Shown: positions 25,450-33,703, counted from the first letter of the stretch. The stretch: DNA of 64,000 nt from Ignavibacteriales bacterium (GCA_016700155.1 CP065001.1:1674001-1738000), one strand, 5' to 3'. The notes: a model not told the origin generated them from the sequence alone. A program made the numbers and translations.

Positions 25450-25736
25450 AATTCGTTGTAATGTCCTATAATTGAAATAATTTCAATCTGATTATTTTTA
25501 ATTCTATACACAAGGCGATCTTTTTTATTTATTCGGCGAGACCAGCAAGGAGGTATTTTATGTTTTAAATGTTCAGGTTTTCCCAAACCCTTGAATGGAG
25601 TGGCTTTTATATCTTCGATTAATAAAATGACTTTATCAAAATACTGATTTGTGAGTAAGCCCGATTTAACCTTTTTAAGTTTTGTAATTTGCTTAAGTGA
25701 TTCCGGTGACCAGATAACTTCTAAACTTTTTGTCAA
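25446..25736 (-). CDS. YoeB/Txe-family mRNA interferase toxin
   Basis: 96 residues of the RelE/YoeB fold. Seen features are WSPESLKQITKL near the start, PFKGLGKPE (Glu55), WSRRINKKDRLVYRI (Arg67/Arg68/Arg74) and the C-terminal GHYNEL (His92, Tyr93), the catalytic set of YoeB, which cuts mRNA at the ribosome. It follows its antitoxin by 2 bp, and its stop overlaps the citDE start by 4 bp, so translation of the citrate lyase gene may be coupled to the toxin. The catalytic residues look intact. Confidence 0.9.
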   Translation of the reverse strand: MTKSLEVIWSPESLKQITKLKKVKSGLLTNQYFDKVILLIEDIKATPFKGLGKPEHLKHKIPPCWSRRINKKDRLVYRIKNNQIEIISIIGHYNEL

Positions 25737-25738
25737 AA

Positions 25739-26005
25739 CTATCTACCCATTACATCTTTAATACTTAGTTTTTTCCCTTTACCTTCATCGAGTTCCCTTA
25801 GACCTTTTTTTATACTCTTTACCCACTTAGGATTGCTAAGTATATATAAGTTCTCAATTATGTTGTCATAGTCTTCTTTCGAAATAAGGACAGTATCTTT
25901 TCTACCTTTAGTACCGACAATCAGATAAGGTTCGCTGTTTTCATGAACCTTATCGATAATCTTATTCAGTTTATTTCGAGCTTCTGTATAAATAATTGCT
26001 TGCAT
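25739..26005 (-). CDS. YefM/Phd-family antitoxin
   Basis: 88 residues. The N-terminal Phd/YefM DNA-binding fold is seen in YTEARNKLNKIIDKVHENSEPYLIVGTKGRKDTVLISKEDYDNIIENLYIL. The C-terminal tail (GLRELDEGKGKKLSIKDVMGR) would wrap and inhibit the YoeB-like toxin. It likely represses its own promoter in 26006-26107, which would then also drive citDE and citF. The extended C-terminus relative to E. coli YefM is modest. Confidence 0.88.
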   Translation of the reverse strand: MQAIIYTEARNKLNKIIDKVHENSEPYLIVGTKGRKDTVLISKEDYDNIIENLYILSNPKWVKSIKKGLRELDEGKGKKLSIKDVMGR

Positions 26006-26107
26006 TGTACTACCTATAAAATGTCATTATACTGTCACAAAAATAATCTTAACGGATTTCTAAAACAAGTGGTCATAAGCCATTTTAACAATTCAGCTAT
26101 TAAGCAG

Positions 26108-27541
26108 TTACACAATCATCTTCTTCATAAATTCTTTTGCTGTCATCAGCTCAGCACTGAAAATTGCTTCCTTAATTTCTTTTCTTCTGCCAGTTACTAA
26201 GAGCTGAGAGGATAATGCTTCAAATTTATTATCAAGATCTTCCATTGTCATTGGTTCTCTTGGGTCGCCTTTTGGATATTCAAGGTATTCTGAAAATTCT
26301 CTTCCGTCCTTTGTTTTTACAACAACTTTACTCGGCTGTTTGGCTGGGAACATTTTTTCAAATTCAATTGATGGTTCACCCTTTATTCTGTCAATCACTT
26401 CCCAGATTCTCGGGTCTTTTAATTTTTCATCCGAGAATGATTGCGTCGTAACTTTATGATCTACCAATGCAGCGGCAATACAGTAGGGAAGTGAATGGTC
26501 CGCCGTTTCTCTTGACTCCGGTCTGTACTTGTGTGGATCAAAAAGTATATCATAAGCCTGGGCTAAAGTAGTTAGTGTTACGGACTCAATCTGATCATAA
26601 CTGATATTATTTTTTGTTACAACTTTTAATGTTGCAGAAAGATGTGTGTGTGTTAATGCTTCAGTAGGAAAAGCTTTCATACTGCATTCTAAAATTTTGT
26701 ATGAATCGCCAAGTCCGCCGATGAGTTTATCAAGATTCCACTTCCATTCTGAAACTCCATCACGACCTTTCATACTGAGTGGATCGACTTTTTGTTCTTT
26801 AACGTTGTAACCAAGGAAGCAATCCATAAAACCTTCTTTGCCTTCAAACACTGCTTCAGTTCCTGAATATCCTTTCTGAGCCATCAGCGCGGCAAATACT
26901 CCGGCTTGAGTTGCCATCGGGTCAACTGTATTTTTCATCATTGTAAGTTTACCAGCAGTAGGGCAGCCGATCGTATGATTGTGACTTCCGCTAATACCAA
27001 TTGCGTTTACCATCTGATCAACAGTTAGTCCGAGAATTTTTCCTGCGACAACAGGTGAAACAAACTGGGTTAATGTTGCGTGATGCCATTTACGTTCACG
27101 TATTCCCGGAACTGCAAACTCACAAAGTCTCTGTTCAAATTCATACGCAAGCACTACTGCAGTTATAACTTCTTCCATAGATGCACCAACCATTTCAGCA
27201 GTTGATAATGCTGCAGGAATTATATCAGATGGATGTGATGGATCTTCTTTCCAGTAAATGTCATTGAAGTCTAATGCGCGTATCATTAACGCATTAACTA
27301 ACGCTGAGTTAACTGCAGGGATTTTATCGCCAAACCCTATAACAGTTGACTCAGGTTTGCCGCCCATTTCTTTGTAAAGGTCTCTCAGAATTTTTACATC
27401 TTTAGTGTGATATCCACCAAACGCACATCCGAATGAGTCGTAAAGGTATCTTTTAACTTCGTGTATAACTTCTTTTGGCAGATCTTTGTACTGAAGGTTA
27501 ACTGCAAATTCTGATATTGTTCTTGAGATTGATTTGTTCAT
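26108..27541 (-). CDS. MmgE/PrpD family protein (2-methylcitrate dehydratase-like)
   Basis: 477 residues, typical for MmgE/PrpD, a family that includes 2-methylcitrate dehydratase, cis-aconitate decarboxylase and iminodisuccinate epimerase. Seen: YLYDSFGCAFGGYHTKDVKIL, NALMIRALDFNDIYWKEDPSHPSDIIPAALSTAEMVG, GISGSHNHTIGCPTAGKLTMMKN (a conserved core with a Lys) and MKAFPTEALTHTHLSATL. It lies with aconitase and citrate lyase, so a citrate or methylcitrate dehydration step is likely. No methylcitrate synthase or lyase gene is seen, so a full methylcitrate cycle is not supported. Confidence 0.88.
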   Translation of the reverse strand: MNKSISRTISEFAVNLQYKDLPKEVIHEVKRYLYDSFGCAFGGYHTKDVKILRDLYKEMGGKPESTVIGFGDKIPAVNSALVNALMIRALDFNDIYWKEDPSHPSDIIPAALSTAEMVGASMEEVITAVVLAYEFEQRLCEFAVPGIRERKWHHATLTQFVSPVVAGKILGLTVDQMVNAIGISGSHNHTIGCPTAGKLTMMKNTVDPMATQAGVFAALMAQKGYSGTEAVFEGKEGFMDCFLGYNVKEQKVDPLSMKGRDGVSEWKWNLDKLIGGLGDSYKILECSMKAFPTEALTHTHLSATLKVVTKNNISYDQIESVTLTTLAQAYDILFDPHKYRPESRETADHSLPYCIAAALVDHKVTTQSFSDEKLKDPRIWEVIDRIKGEPSIEFEKMFPAKQPSKVVVKTKDGREFSEYLEYPKGDPREPMTMEDLDNKFEALSSQLLVTGRRKEIKEAIFSAELMTAKEFMKKMIV

Positions 27542-27566
27542 ATTGTTTTCCTTTTATTTTTAAGGC

Positions 27567-27640
27567 GTCATTGCGAATGCAGTGAAGCAATCTGATTAAA
27601 ATATAGTTTGCGTCGTTCGAAGACTCACTCGCAAAGACAA
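27567..27640. repeat. Palindromic interspersed element, gene-less copy (TCATTGCGA...GAAGCAATC)
   Basis: The left arm runs 27567-27592 (GTCATTGCGA ... GAAGCAATC). The right arm at 27615-27639 is 22/25 identical to the repeat at 30003-30027 and lies in inverse orientation to the left arm. It fills the gap between aconitase (stop 27644) and the PrpD gene (start 27541). It has the same plan as the repeats around the GIY-YIG gene but with no gene inside. Confidence 0.75.
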
Positions 27641-27643
27641 CTT

Positions 27644-29614
27644 TTATAAATTTTTCCTCACCCATTCTTCAAGTCCACCGGTGACAATTAATTCCTGCGC
27701 TGCTTCACCAACTGGATCAATTGAATAAGTTTTATTATCAAATGTTAAAGTAGAATTTTCAAAATCTATTTTAACATTCTTACCTGATTTAACAGTCAGT
27801 TTATCTTTTCCGTAAATAGATTTTAAATCATTTACAAGCTGCGGACATTCAATTAAAAGATAACCGTTGTTAAGTGCGTTGCGCTTGTAAGTTTCATTAA
27901 ACGTTCCTGCAACTACTAATTGAATACCTTTATACTTCAATGCTGTTGCTGCCTGTTCTCGTGATGAACCTGTGCCGAAGTTAAACCCTCCGACAAGAAC
28001 ATCACCGGCTTTTGCAATCTTTACAAATTCCGGATCATAATTTTCCATTACAACTTCTGCCTGCTGCTGAGCTGTCATATCGTCATTGTAAGTGTATTTG
28101 CCGGGATAAATTCCATCTGTGTTAAGATTATCCTGATGACAGAAAATTAATTCACCTTCAATGACTGGTTTAAATCCTTCAATAATTTTTACCGAAGACT
28201 TAGCTCCTGATTTTTTTTCATTAATTTTTATTGAACCGGAAAGCTGCAGTGTTTGTGAATCATCCCAATCAAAACTAATTTTTCCTGAAACTGCTGATGA
28301 AGCTACAACTGCTGGTGATGCAAGATATGCCTGTGCATTTGGTGATCCCATTCTTCCTTTGAAGTTTCTATTCGTTGCTGAAATTCCCACTTCACCATCT
28401 TCCAATAATCCGGTGCCAAGACCGATGCAAGGTCCACATCCTGGTGGTAAGGCAATTGCTCCTGCTTCAAGTAATGAATTCCAGTAACCAAGTTTTTCAG
28501 CTTCTTTCTGTACTTCGCTTGAAGCTGCAGCAATATAGAATTTTACTCCTTCAGCAACTTTCTTCCCTTTAATGACTGATGCTGCTTCTTTAATATCATC
28601 GAGTCTGCTGTTCACACATGAAACTAAATATGCTTTTTGAATTTTTACATCTTTGGATTTCAATTGTGATACTGCGTTCATAGTTTTAACAGTATTTGGA
28701 CCCGATACATAAGGCTCAACAGTTGATAAATCAATTTCTAATTCCTTTGCATAGAATGCGTTGTTATCGGCTTTGAGAATATTTTTTTTGAGTTCATTAA
28801 TTCTTTCCTGATTCATCCTTGGTTGTTTACCGTTCCCATCTGAATCAGAAAAAACTCCTTCAAGTCCTCGCTTTGAAATATAGTCAGCACGTTTTTCAAG
28901 CCAGTTAATTGTTGTTTCATCAATAGGGAAGACACCTGCAAGCGCACCCCATTCTGTAGTCATGTTGGCGATTGCAAGTCTTTCATCAACAGATAAGTGA
29001 GCGACACCATCACCAACAAATTCAATTGCATGGTTTAAAACTTCATCATGATTGAAGAAGCCGCATAAGGCTATGATAACATCTTTGCCTGTAACACCTG
29101 TTCTTAGTTTTCCTTTCAACTCAACTTTAGCGATTGGCGGAACCTGCCACCACGTTCTTCCAGTTGCCCATATAGCTGCTGCATCTGTACGAACAATCGG
29201 AGTTCCTAAACAACCAAGTCCGCCGTACATATTTGAATGCGAATCAGACGCAACAACCATTGTTCCGGGCCACGCGTAACCTTCTTCGCACATAATCTGA
29301 TGACCGATGCCACGACCTGCGGGATAAAAATCAACTCCCATTGATTTCGCAAACTTTTCAATCTTTTGATACTTCTCTAAATTTTTTTCAGTTTTATCCT
29401 GAACGTTGTGGTCAAGAGTGTTAACCACTTGCCGCGGATTAAATAGTTTTGTCGCACCAATCGATTTAAATTTCGGAATAACGGCGCCGGTGTTATCGTG
29501 CGTCATCACGTAAGCAGGTTTAATTGAAAGGTAATCGCCTGCATGAACAATGTTGTCAGGGTTTAATCCTACTGCAAATTTTTGCGCTATTTTTTCGATG
29601 AGTGTTTGATTCAT
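27644..29614 (-). CDS. acn: Aconitate hydratase
   Basis: 656 residues, the size of the shorter, AcnA-mitochondrial/homoaconitase-related type. It interconverts citrate and isocitrate through a [4Fe-4S] cluster. Cluster cysteines appear in LVSCVNSRLDD and PPGCGPCIGLG. Substrate motifs DHNVQDKT, SDSHSNMYGGLG and the swivel-domain GGFNFGTGSSREQA are intact. It sits between genes for the HD protein/isocitrate dehydrogenase and the PrpD/citrate lyase enzymes, suiting a run from isocitrate to citrate to acetate plus oxaloacetate, or the reverse. Confidence 0.94.
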   Translation of the reverse strand: MNQTLIEKIAQKFAVGLNPDNIVHAGDYLSIKPAYVMTHDNTGAVIPKFKSIGATKLFNPRQVVNTLDHNVQDKTEKNLEKYQKIEKFAKSMGVDFYPAGRGIGHQIMCEEGYAWPGTMVVASDSHSNMYGGLGCLGTPIVRTDAAAIWATGRTWWQVPPIAKVELKGKLRTGVTGKDVIIALCGFFNHDEVLNHAIEFVGDGVAHLSVDERLAIANMTTEWGALAGVFPIDETTINWLEKRADYISKRGLEGVFSDSDGNGKQPRMNQERINELKKNILKADNNAFYAKELEIDLSTVEPYVSGPNTVKTMNAVSQLKSKDVKIQKAYLVSCVNSRLDDIKEAASVIKGKKVAEGVKFYIAAASSEVQKEAEKLGYWNSLLEAGAIALPPGCGPCIGLGTGLLEDGEVGISATNRNFKGRMGSPNAQAYLASPAVVASSAVSGKISFDWDDSQTLQLSGSIKINEKKSGAKSSVKIIEGFKPVIEGELIFCHQDNLNTDGIYPGKYTYNDDMTAQQQAEVVMENYDPEFVKIAKAGDVLVGGFNFGTGSSREQAATALKYKGIQLVVAGTFNETYKRNALNNGYLLIECPQLVNDLKSIYGKDKLTVKSGKNVKIDFENSTLTFDNKTYSIDPVGEAAQELIVTGGLEEWVRKNL

Positions 29615-29633
29615 TTGATTTCCTTTTGAATAT

Positions 29634-29686
29634 TGTCATTGCGAACCCGACTCACGTTGATTAGCAAAAGGTCGGGAGAAGCAATC
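29634..29686 (+). repeat. Interspersed palindromic repeat, left boundary of GIY-YIG cassette
   Basis: Starts TGTCATTGCGA and ends GAAGCAATC, with an internal CCCGAC/GTCGGG stem. It meets the stop codon (29686-29688) of the GIY-YIG gene. The end sequences are exact inverse matches to those of the repeat at 29994-30027. Confidence 0.8.
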
Positions 29687-29982
29687 TATTTAAAGATTAA
29701 ATCCCAACTGTATAAATCTTTCCATTCTGGATTGAAATTATTTATTAATTCTATTTTCTTTTTTCTCGAACCTGCTTTCAATTGTTTTTCTCTTTTAATC
29801 GCATCTGATGGATTATTAAATATTTCATAATAAACAAGTTTGTCAACATTATATCTTTTGGTAAATCCATCAATCAATTTTGATTTATGTTCCCAAATTC
29901 TTCTGTTAAGACTATTAGTCATACCAGCATAGAGGACAGTATTATTTTTATTGGTCAATATGTACAAGTAATAACTTTTCAT
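29686..29982 (-). CDS. Small GIY-YIG nuclease domain protein
   Basis: 98 residues consisting only of a GIY-YIG fold: YYLYILTNKNNTVLYAGMT (the GIY and YIG strands), RRIWEHKSK (the conserved Arg), VYYE-like KLVYYEIF, and DAIKREKQLKAGSRKKKIELI. These stand-alone proteins (URI/YhbQ-like) are predicted endonucleases of unknown role. The gene is framed by inverted copies of an interspersed repeat, 11 bp before its start and at its stop, and the whole unit (29634-30027) sits neatly between two genes of the citrate cluster. That suggests an inserted cassette. Confidence 0.88.
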   Translation of the reverse strand: MKSYYLYILTNKNNTVLYAGMTNSLNRRIWEHKSKLIDGFTKRYNVDKLVYYEIFNNPSDAIKREKQLKAGSRKKKIELINNFNPEWKDLYSWDLIFK

Positions 29983-29993
29983 TATGTAATATT

Positions 29994-30027
29994 GATTGCT
30001 TCGCTCGAAGACTCGCTCGCAATGACA
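29994..30027 (-). repeat. Interspersed palindromic repeat, right boundary of GIY-YIG cassette
   Basis: Begins GATTGCTTCG and ends TCGCAATGACA, the inverse of the terminal sequences of the repeat at 29634-29686. It ends 9 bp from the stop codon of the HD-domain gene at 30037. Confidence 0.8.
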
Positions 30028-30036
30028 ATAAGAATT

Positions 30037-30570
30037 TCACGCTTTAAACGGATCAAAGCTTACAAAGTCTGCATGATGTACAATTATAGCTTCAACGTTT
30101 CGTTTTGCTAAGTCTCCTTCTTTTGCATGATATGCAATGATGTGCTGCACTTCATATGGTAATCCAAATCTGTCTGCAATGCTAACGCCACTGAACGGGT
30201 GACGAAGCAGATGTCCGGCTTTACTTGTTACAAGTTTACCGTCAACTTTATCGTACTCAATCAACTTACCGATGTCGATAAGGATTGCGCCGGCAATTAA
30301 TAAATCCATATCTATTTTTATTTCTTCACCAAAATTTGATTTCATTCTTTTTGCAATATCAACTGAAAGCTGCACTGCTGTACGTTTATGATTCATAAAA
30401 GTAATTTTACAATCCTTGATGAGCAGTGAGAATGGAATTACTTCTAGATCCTCTGGTGAAAGAACAGAATTTTCAATTGCGTAAACCCAGCAGTTTAAAA
30501 CTTTATCTCTGAGTTCTTTATTTTCAATCCAGTTTATTTCAGGCCAGATCTTTAAAACTTTATCTTTCAT
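30037..30570 (-). CDS. HD-domain protein with altered HD doublet
   Basis: 177 residues of the HD phosphohydrolase fold: an early His in MNHKRTAVQLS, then GAILIDIGKLIEY, HPFSGVSIADRFGLP, HIIAYHAKEG, and a late HHADFVSFDPF. The defining 'HD' pair, normally LLHDIGK, reads LIDIGK, so the metal-binding histidine is replaced by isoleucine while the aspartate stays. It may be inactive or work with a changed metal site. It sits between cstA and aconitase, in the same direction as the citrate cluster. Substrate unknown. Confidence 0.8.
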   Translation of the reverse strand: MKDKVLKIWPEINWIENKELRDKVLNCWVYAIENSVLSPEDLEVIPFSLLIKDCKITFMNHKRTAVQLSVDIAKRMKSNFGEEIKIDMDLLIAGAILIDIGKLIEYDKVDGKLVTSKAGHLLRHPFSGVSIADRFGLPYEVQHIIAYHAKEGDLAKRNVEAIIVHHADFVSFDPFKA

Positions 30571-30643
30571 TTATTTCTCTTCCTATAGTTTAAGTTGATT
30601 GTTTAATTGCTCTATTGTTTGATTGTTAAAATCTGTATAACAG

Positions 30644-32263
30644 CTAAACAATTAATTCTTTTCGATTTTTCAGAATAGTATATGCTTTTAACCCTAATAA
30701 AATTGCAAGTGTGAAAAGCAAAATGGAAATAATTGATAACGTATAATTTGAGACTATAAAATTTGTATAGATCAGCATACCAAGTGCTGTTAAAGTAACA
30801 GCGAACATAAATATCATCGGTATAAGTACGAATGAAAATCCCTTCTTAAGATTTGCAACCCAAACAGTCAGAGCAAGCAAAGCCAATGCAGCAAGTAATT
30901 GATTTGCACTTCCGAACACAGGCCAGATTGACATTGTTTGTCCACTAAATGTTAATACCGCGCCAAATACAACAGTTATTCCGGTTGAGATATATCTGTT
31001 AGTAATCAATGAAGTATTCTTATCCTGCGTTTCAAAAAATTCCTGGAACATAAATCGCGCTAACCTAGTTGCAGTATCAAGCGATGTTAATGCAAATACT
31101 GATACTGCAAGTGCAGTAAAAGTTTGAGCAGTTGATAGTGAAATATTCAAGACAGGAATTGAATTAATAAATCTTCCTACTCCTAATGAAAATGCGGCAA
31201 CAGGTCCTTTTGATGTAAGAATATCTATGAACTCTTTATTGACCATCGAAGCAACGGCAACAAGTGATAATACTGCAAGCAATCCTTCAATCAACATTCC
31301 GCCGTAGCCTACGATTCTTCCATCTGTTTCTTTGTTAAGTTGTTTTGCCGTTGTTCCACTTCCTACAATCGAGTGAAAGCCACTTATGGCACCACACGCA
31401 ACAGTAACAAACAGTGCGGGGAAGAGATACCCGACTTTATCTAATGAAAAAGTATTAAATGCAGGAATTGAAATTTGTGGTGAAGCGAAAAAAACTCCGA
31501 CCAATCCGCCTAACATTAATGCATAAAGGAAAAAAGAATTCAGATAATCCCTTGGCTGAAGCAATATCCAAACAGGTACAGTCGATGCAACGAAAATGTA
31601 AGCGAATAAAATTAATTGCCAGGTTAAACCGGAAAGCTGTAAAGGAAATAAATCTCCTGCGGGTATTGATAAGAACAATAGAATTACACCAACAACCGTC
31701 GCAATCCATAGCGGGACTTTTAACCTGTAAATTGTAATACCGAATAAAACTGCGAGGAACATAAAAAGTATTGATGATGTTCCTGCACTTGGAATGTGTG
31801 TGAATGTATCAGCAACGATGATGGTAAAAACAGCAATAACAAGAATCAAAGTTGCCCAGGCAAATATGAGGAAAAGTTTTTTTCCGCTGATGCCGATATA
31901 AGACTGAATAATAAATCCGATTGATTTGCTTTGATGACGAATTGAAGCAACGATACTTGCATAATCATGTACACCGCCAATAAAAATTGAACCAAGCACA
32001 ACCCACAAGTAAACAGGTATCCATCCAAAACCCGCAGCGATGACCGGACCGACAATTGGACCGGCACCTGCAATAGAAGCAAAGTGATGACCAAGAAGAA
32101 CAGGAGCTTTTGCAGGGCAGTAATCAACTCCATCATACATCGTGTGTGACGGAGTTTCTTTATTATTGTTTACCTCAAGCCGTTTGGTTAAAAATCCACC
32201 GTACAACTTGTAAGCAACAACAAACAATACTAACGCTATTAGAACGAGTTCAATTCCGTTCAT
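30644..32263 (-). CDS. cstA: CstA-family carbon starvation protein (peptide/pyruvate transporter)
   Basis: 539 residues with about 14-16 membrane helices, the shorter CstA form (E. coli CstA is ~700). Characteristic blocks: YGGFLTKRLE, TPSHTMYDGVDYCPAKAPVLLGHHFASIAGAGPIVGPVIAA, GGVHDYASIVASIRHQSKSIG, SGFHSIVGSGTTAKQLNKETDGRIVGYGGMLIEGLLA and SLDTATRLARFMFQEFF. The family imports peptides or pyruvate across the inner membrane during starvation. Its place in the citrate cluster suggests uptake of a carbon source feeding it; the substrate is not shown. Confidence 0.92.
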   Translation of the reverse strand: MNGIELVLIALVLFVVAYKLYGGFLTKRLEVNNNKETPSHTMYDGVDYCPAKAPVLLGHHFASIAGAGPIVGPVIAAGFGWIPVYLWVVLGSIFIGGVHDYASIVASIRHQSKSIGFIIQSYIGISGKKLFLIFAWATLILVIAVFTIIVADTFTHIPSAGTSSILFMFLAVLFGITIYRLKVPLWIATVVGVILLFLSIPAGDLFPLQLSGLTWQLILFAYIFVASTVPVWILLQPRDYLNSFFLYALMLGGLVGVFFASPQISIPAFNTFSLDKVGYLFPALFVTVACGAISGFHSIVGSGTTAKQLNKETDGRIVGYGGMLIEGLLAVLSLVAVASMVNKEFIDILTSKGPVAAFSLGVGRFINSIPVLNISLSTAQTFTALAVSVFALTSLDTATRLARFMFQEFFETQDKNTSLITNRYISTGITVVFGAVLTFSGQTMSIWPVFGSANQLLAALALLALTVWVANLKKGFSFVLIPMIFMFAVTLTALGMLIYTNFIVSNYTLSIISILLFTLAILLGLKAYTILKNRKELIV

Positions 32264-32272
32264 GATTGGCTT

Positions 32273-32353
32273 TCTTAGTGAAACTTCGTGAACTTAGTGC
32301 CTTAGTGGCGAATCTTAACCACTAAGACGCTAAGAACACTAAGAAACACTTAG
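32273..32353. repeat. Interspersed palindromic repeat (CCTTAGTGG / CCACTAAG type)
   Basis: CTTAGTG words (32274-32308, including CCTTAGTGG) face CCACTAAG, GCTAAGAACACTAAG and CACTTAG words (32319-32352), giving a long imperfect hairpin that fills the gap between icd and cstA. Repeats of this style recur in FCB genomes; this is recalled, not searched. Confidence 0.7.
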
Positions 32354-33531
32354 AGGTTTTTGATTATTTCATCTGTCATTTGCTGTGTTGTGCAAGCGCC
32401 TTTACTGAAAACATCCGGACCACCGCGAAGTTTCATCATATCATATGTTTTAACTTTTCCTTCTTCAACAACCGTAGCAATAGCTTTTCTAATTTTATCT
32501 GCTTTAGCAGTTTCGCCGATATGATCCAGCATCATGCATGCACTCATTATCATAGCGATCGGATTGACAATTGAAGGATCCAGTTCCTGGTATTTCGGTG
32601 CGCTTCCGTGTGTTGGTTCAAACACAGCTACTTCATCACCTATGTTTGCGCTGCATGCAAACCCTAAACCACCGATCAACCCTGCGAATCCGTCCGAGAT
32701 AATATCACCAAACATATTCTCAGCAACTACAACTCCGTAGTCTTCCGGATTTTTTGTAAGCCACATCATTTGTGCGTCGATATTTGTATCCCAGAGAGAA
32801 ATGCCCGGAAATTCTTTTGCTATTTCCTTTCCAATCTTCAGCATCATTCCTGATGTTTCTCTAAGTACATTTGGCTTTTCACAAACGGTTACATTTTTAT
32901 AACCATATTTTTTTGCATAGTCGAATGCTGCTCTGATTATCCTTGTGGCTGCGTGTTTGGTAATGATTCTTGTTGATATTGCAAGCTCTTCATTTGGAAC
33001 ATCTTTAAACGCTTTCCATTTGGAATGCGATTCAAAAGCCGCACGAACATTTGCCGGCGGATTTGTCCATTCAATACCTGCATAAAGTCCTTCCGTATTC
33101 TGTCTGAAAATCACTGAATTAACCAATGGTTCATCATAACCGCCTTTTCCATCTTTACGAATAAAATTAAGCGGATTACCTTTGAACGAAATACACGGAC
33201 GAATACATATATCAAGATTGAATATCTGTCTCATTGAAACAATTGGTGAAAAGTAAGTGAAACCCTTTCCTTTAAGTGATGGATCAAGTTCCTTTTCGGC
33301 GGCGTCTTTGGGTTTTGATGTGATCGCACCGAACAAACCAAGCTTGTGCTCTTTTAATAAATCGATTGTTCTTTGAGGTAAAGCATTACCTTCGCTGCAC
33401 CAGAAATCCCAGCCAATATCGCCGTGGATATAATCGGCTTCAAATCCTGCTGCTTCTAAAACTCTTATTGATTCGGGGAGTACTGTTTTACCAATGCCGT
33501 CGCCCGGCATTGAAACGATGGTTCTTTTCAT
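32350..33531 (-). CDS. icd: Isocitrate dehydrogenase (isocitrate/isopropylmalate dehydrogenase family, probably NAD-type)
   Basis: 393 residues. MPGDGIGKTVLPE at the start, RQNTEGLYAGIEW (Ser/Asn-Thr substrate region), a basic TRIITKHAATRIIRAAFDYAKK, the catalytic VTVCEKPNVLRETSG, metal-binding NIDAQMMWL and GDIISDGFAGLIGG, and the cofactor region FEPTHGSAPKY. It is the first gene of the minus-strand citrate cluster. With aconitase and citrate lyase it could either make 2-oxoglutarate or run reductively from 2-oxoglutarate to citrate. Exclusion of isopropylmalate dehydrogenase rests mainly on gene context. Confidence 0.85.
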   Translation of the reverse strand: MKRTIVSMPGDGIGKTVLPESIRVLEAAGFEADYIHGDIGWDFWCSEGNALPQRTIDLLKEHKLGLFGAITSKPKDAAEKELDPSLKGKGFTYFSPIVSMRQIFNLDICIRPCISFKGNPLNFIRKDGKGGYDEPLVNSVIFRQNTEGLYAGIEWTNPPANVRAAFESHSKWKAFKDVPNEELAISTRIITKHAATRIIRAAFDYAKKYGYKNVTVCEKPNVLRETSGMMLKIGKEIAKEFPGISLWDTNIDAQMMWLTKNPEDYGVVVAENMFGDIISDGFAGLIGGLGFACSANIGDEVAVFEPTHGSAPKYQELDPSIVNPIAMIMSACMMLDHIGETAKADKIRKAIATVVEEGKVKTYDMMKLRGGPDVFSKGACTTQQMTDEIIKNL

Positions 33532-33703
33532 GATATGCCTTAAAAATGAGTAAAAATTTTCGATAGAAAATTATAGAATATAAATTATGCAAGCAAGATT
33601 AAGGCTTATTTGCGGTAATATTTCGAATGTTCAGGTTTACAAAAAAAATTGTAAATTGAAATCAAAATAAAAACTTAAAAAAATCTGTAACGGACAATAT
33701 TAA

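Noticed and set aside
26108..27541. Methylcitrate cycle operon
   Set aside because: Only a PrpD-family gene is seen. There is no PrpB or PrpC gene, and citrate lyase genes are the neighbours.
29634..30027. CRISPR-like array
   Set aside because: The repeats are two inverted copies around a gene, with no regular spacer series; no cas genes are in the window.
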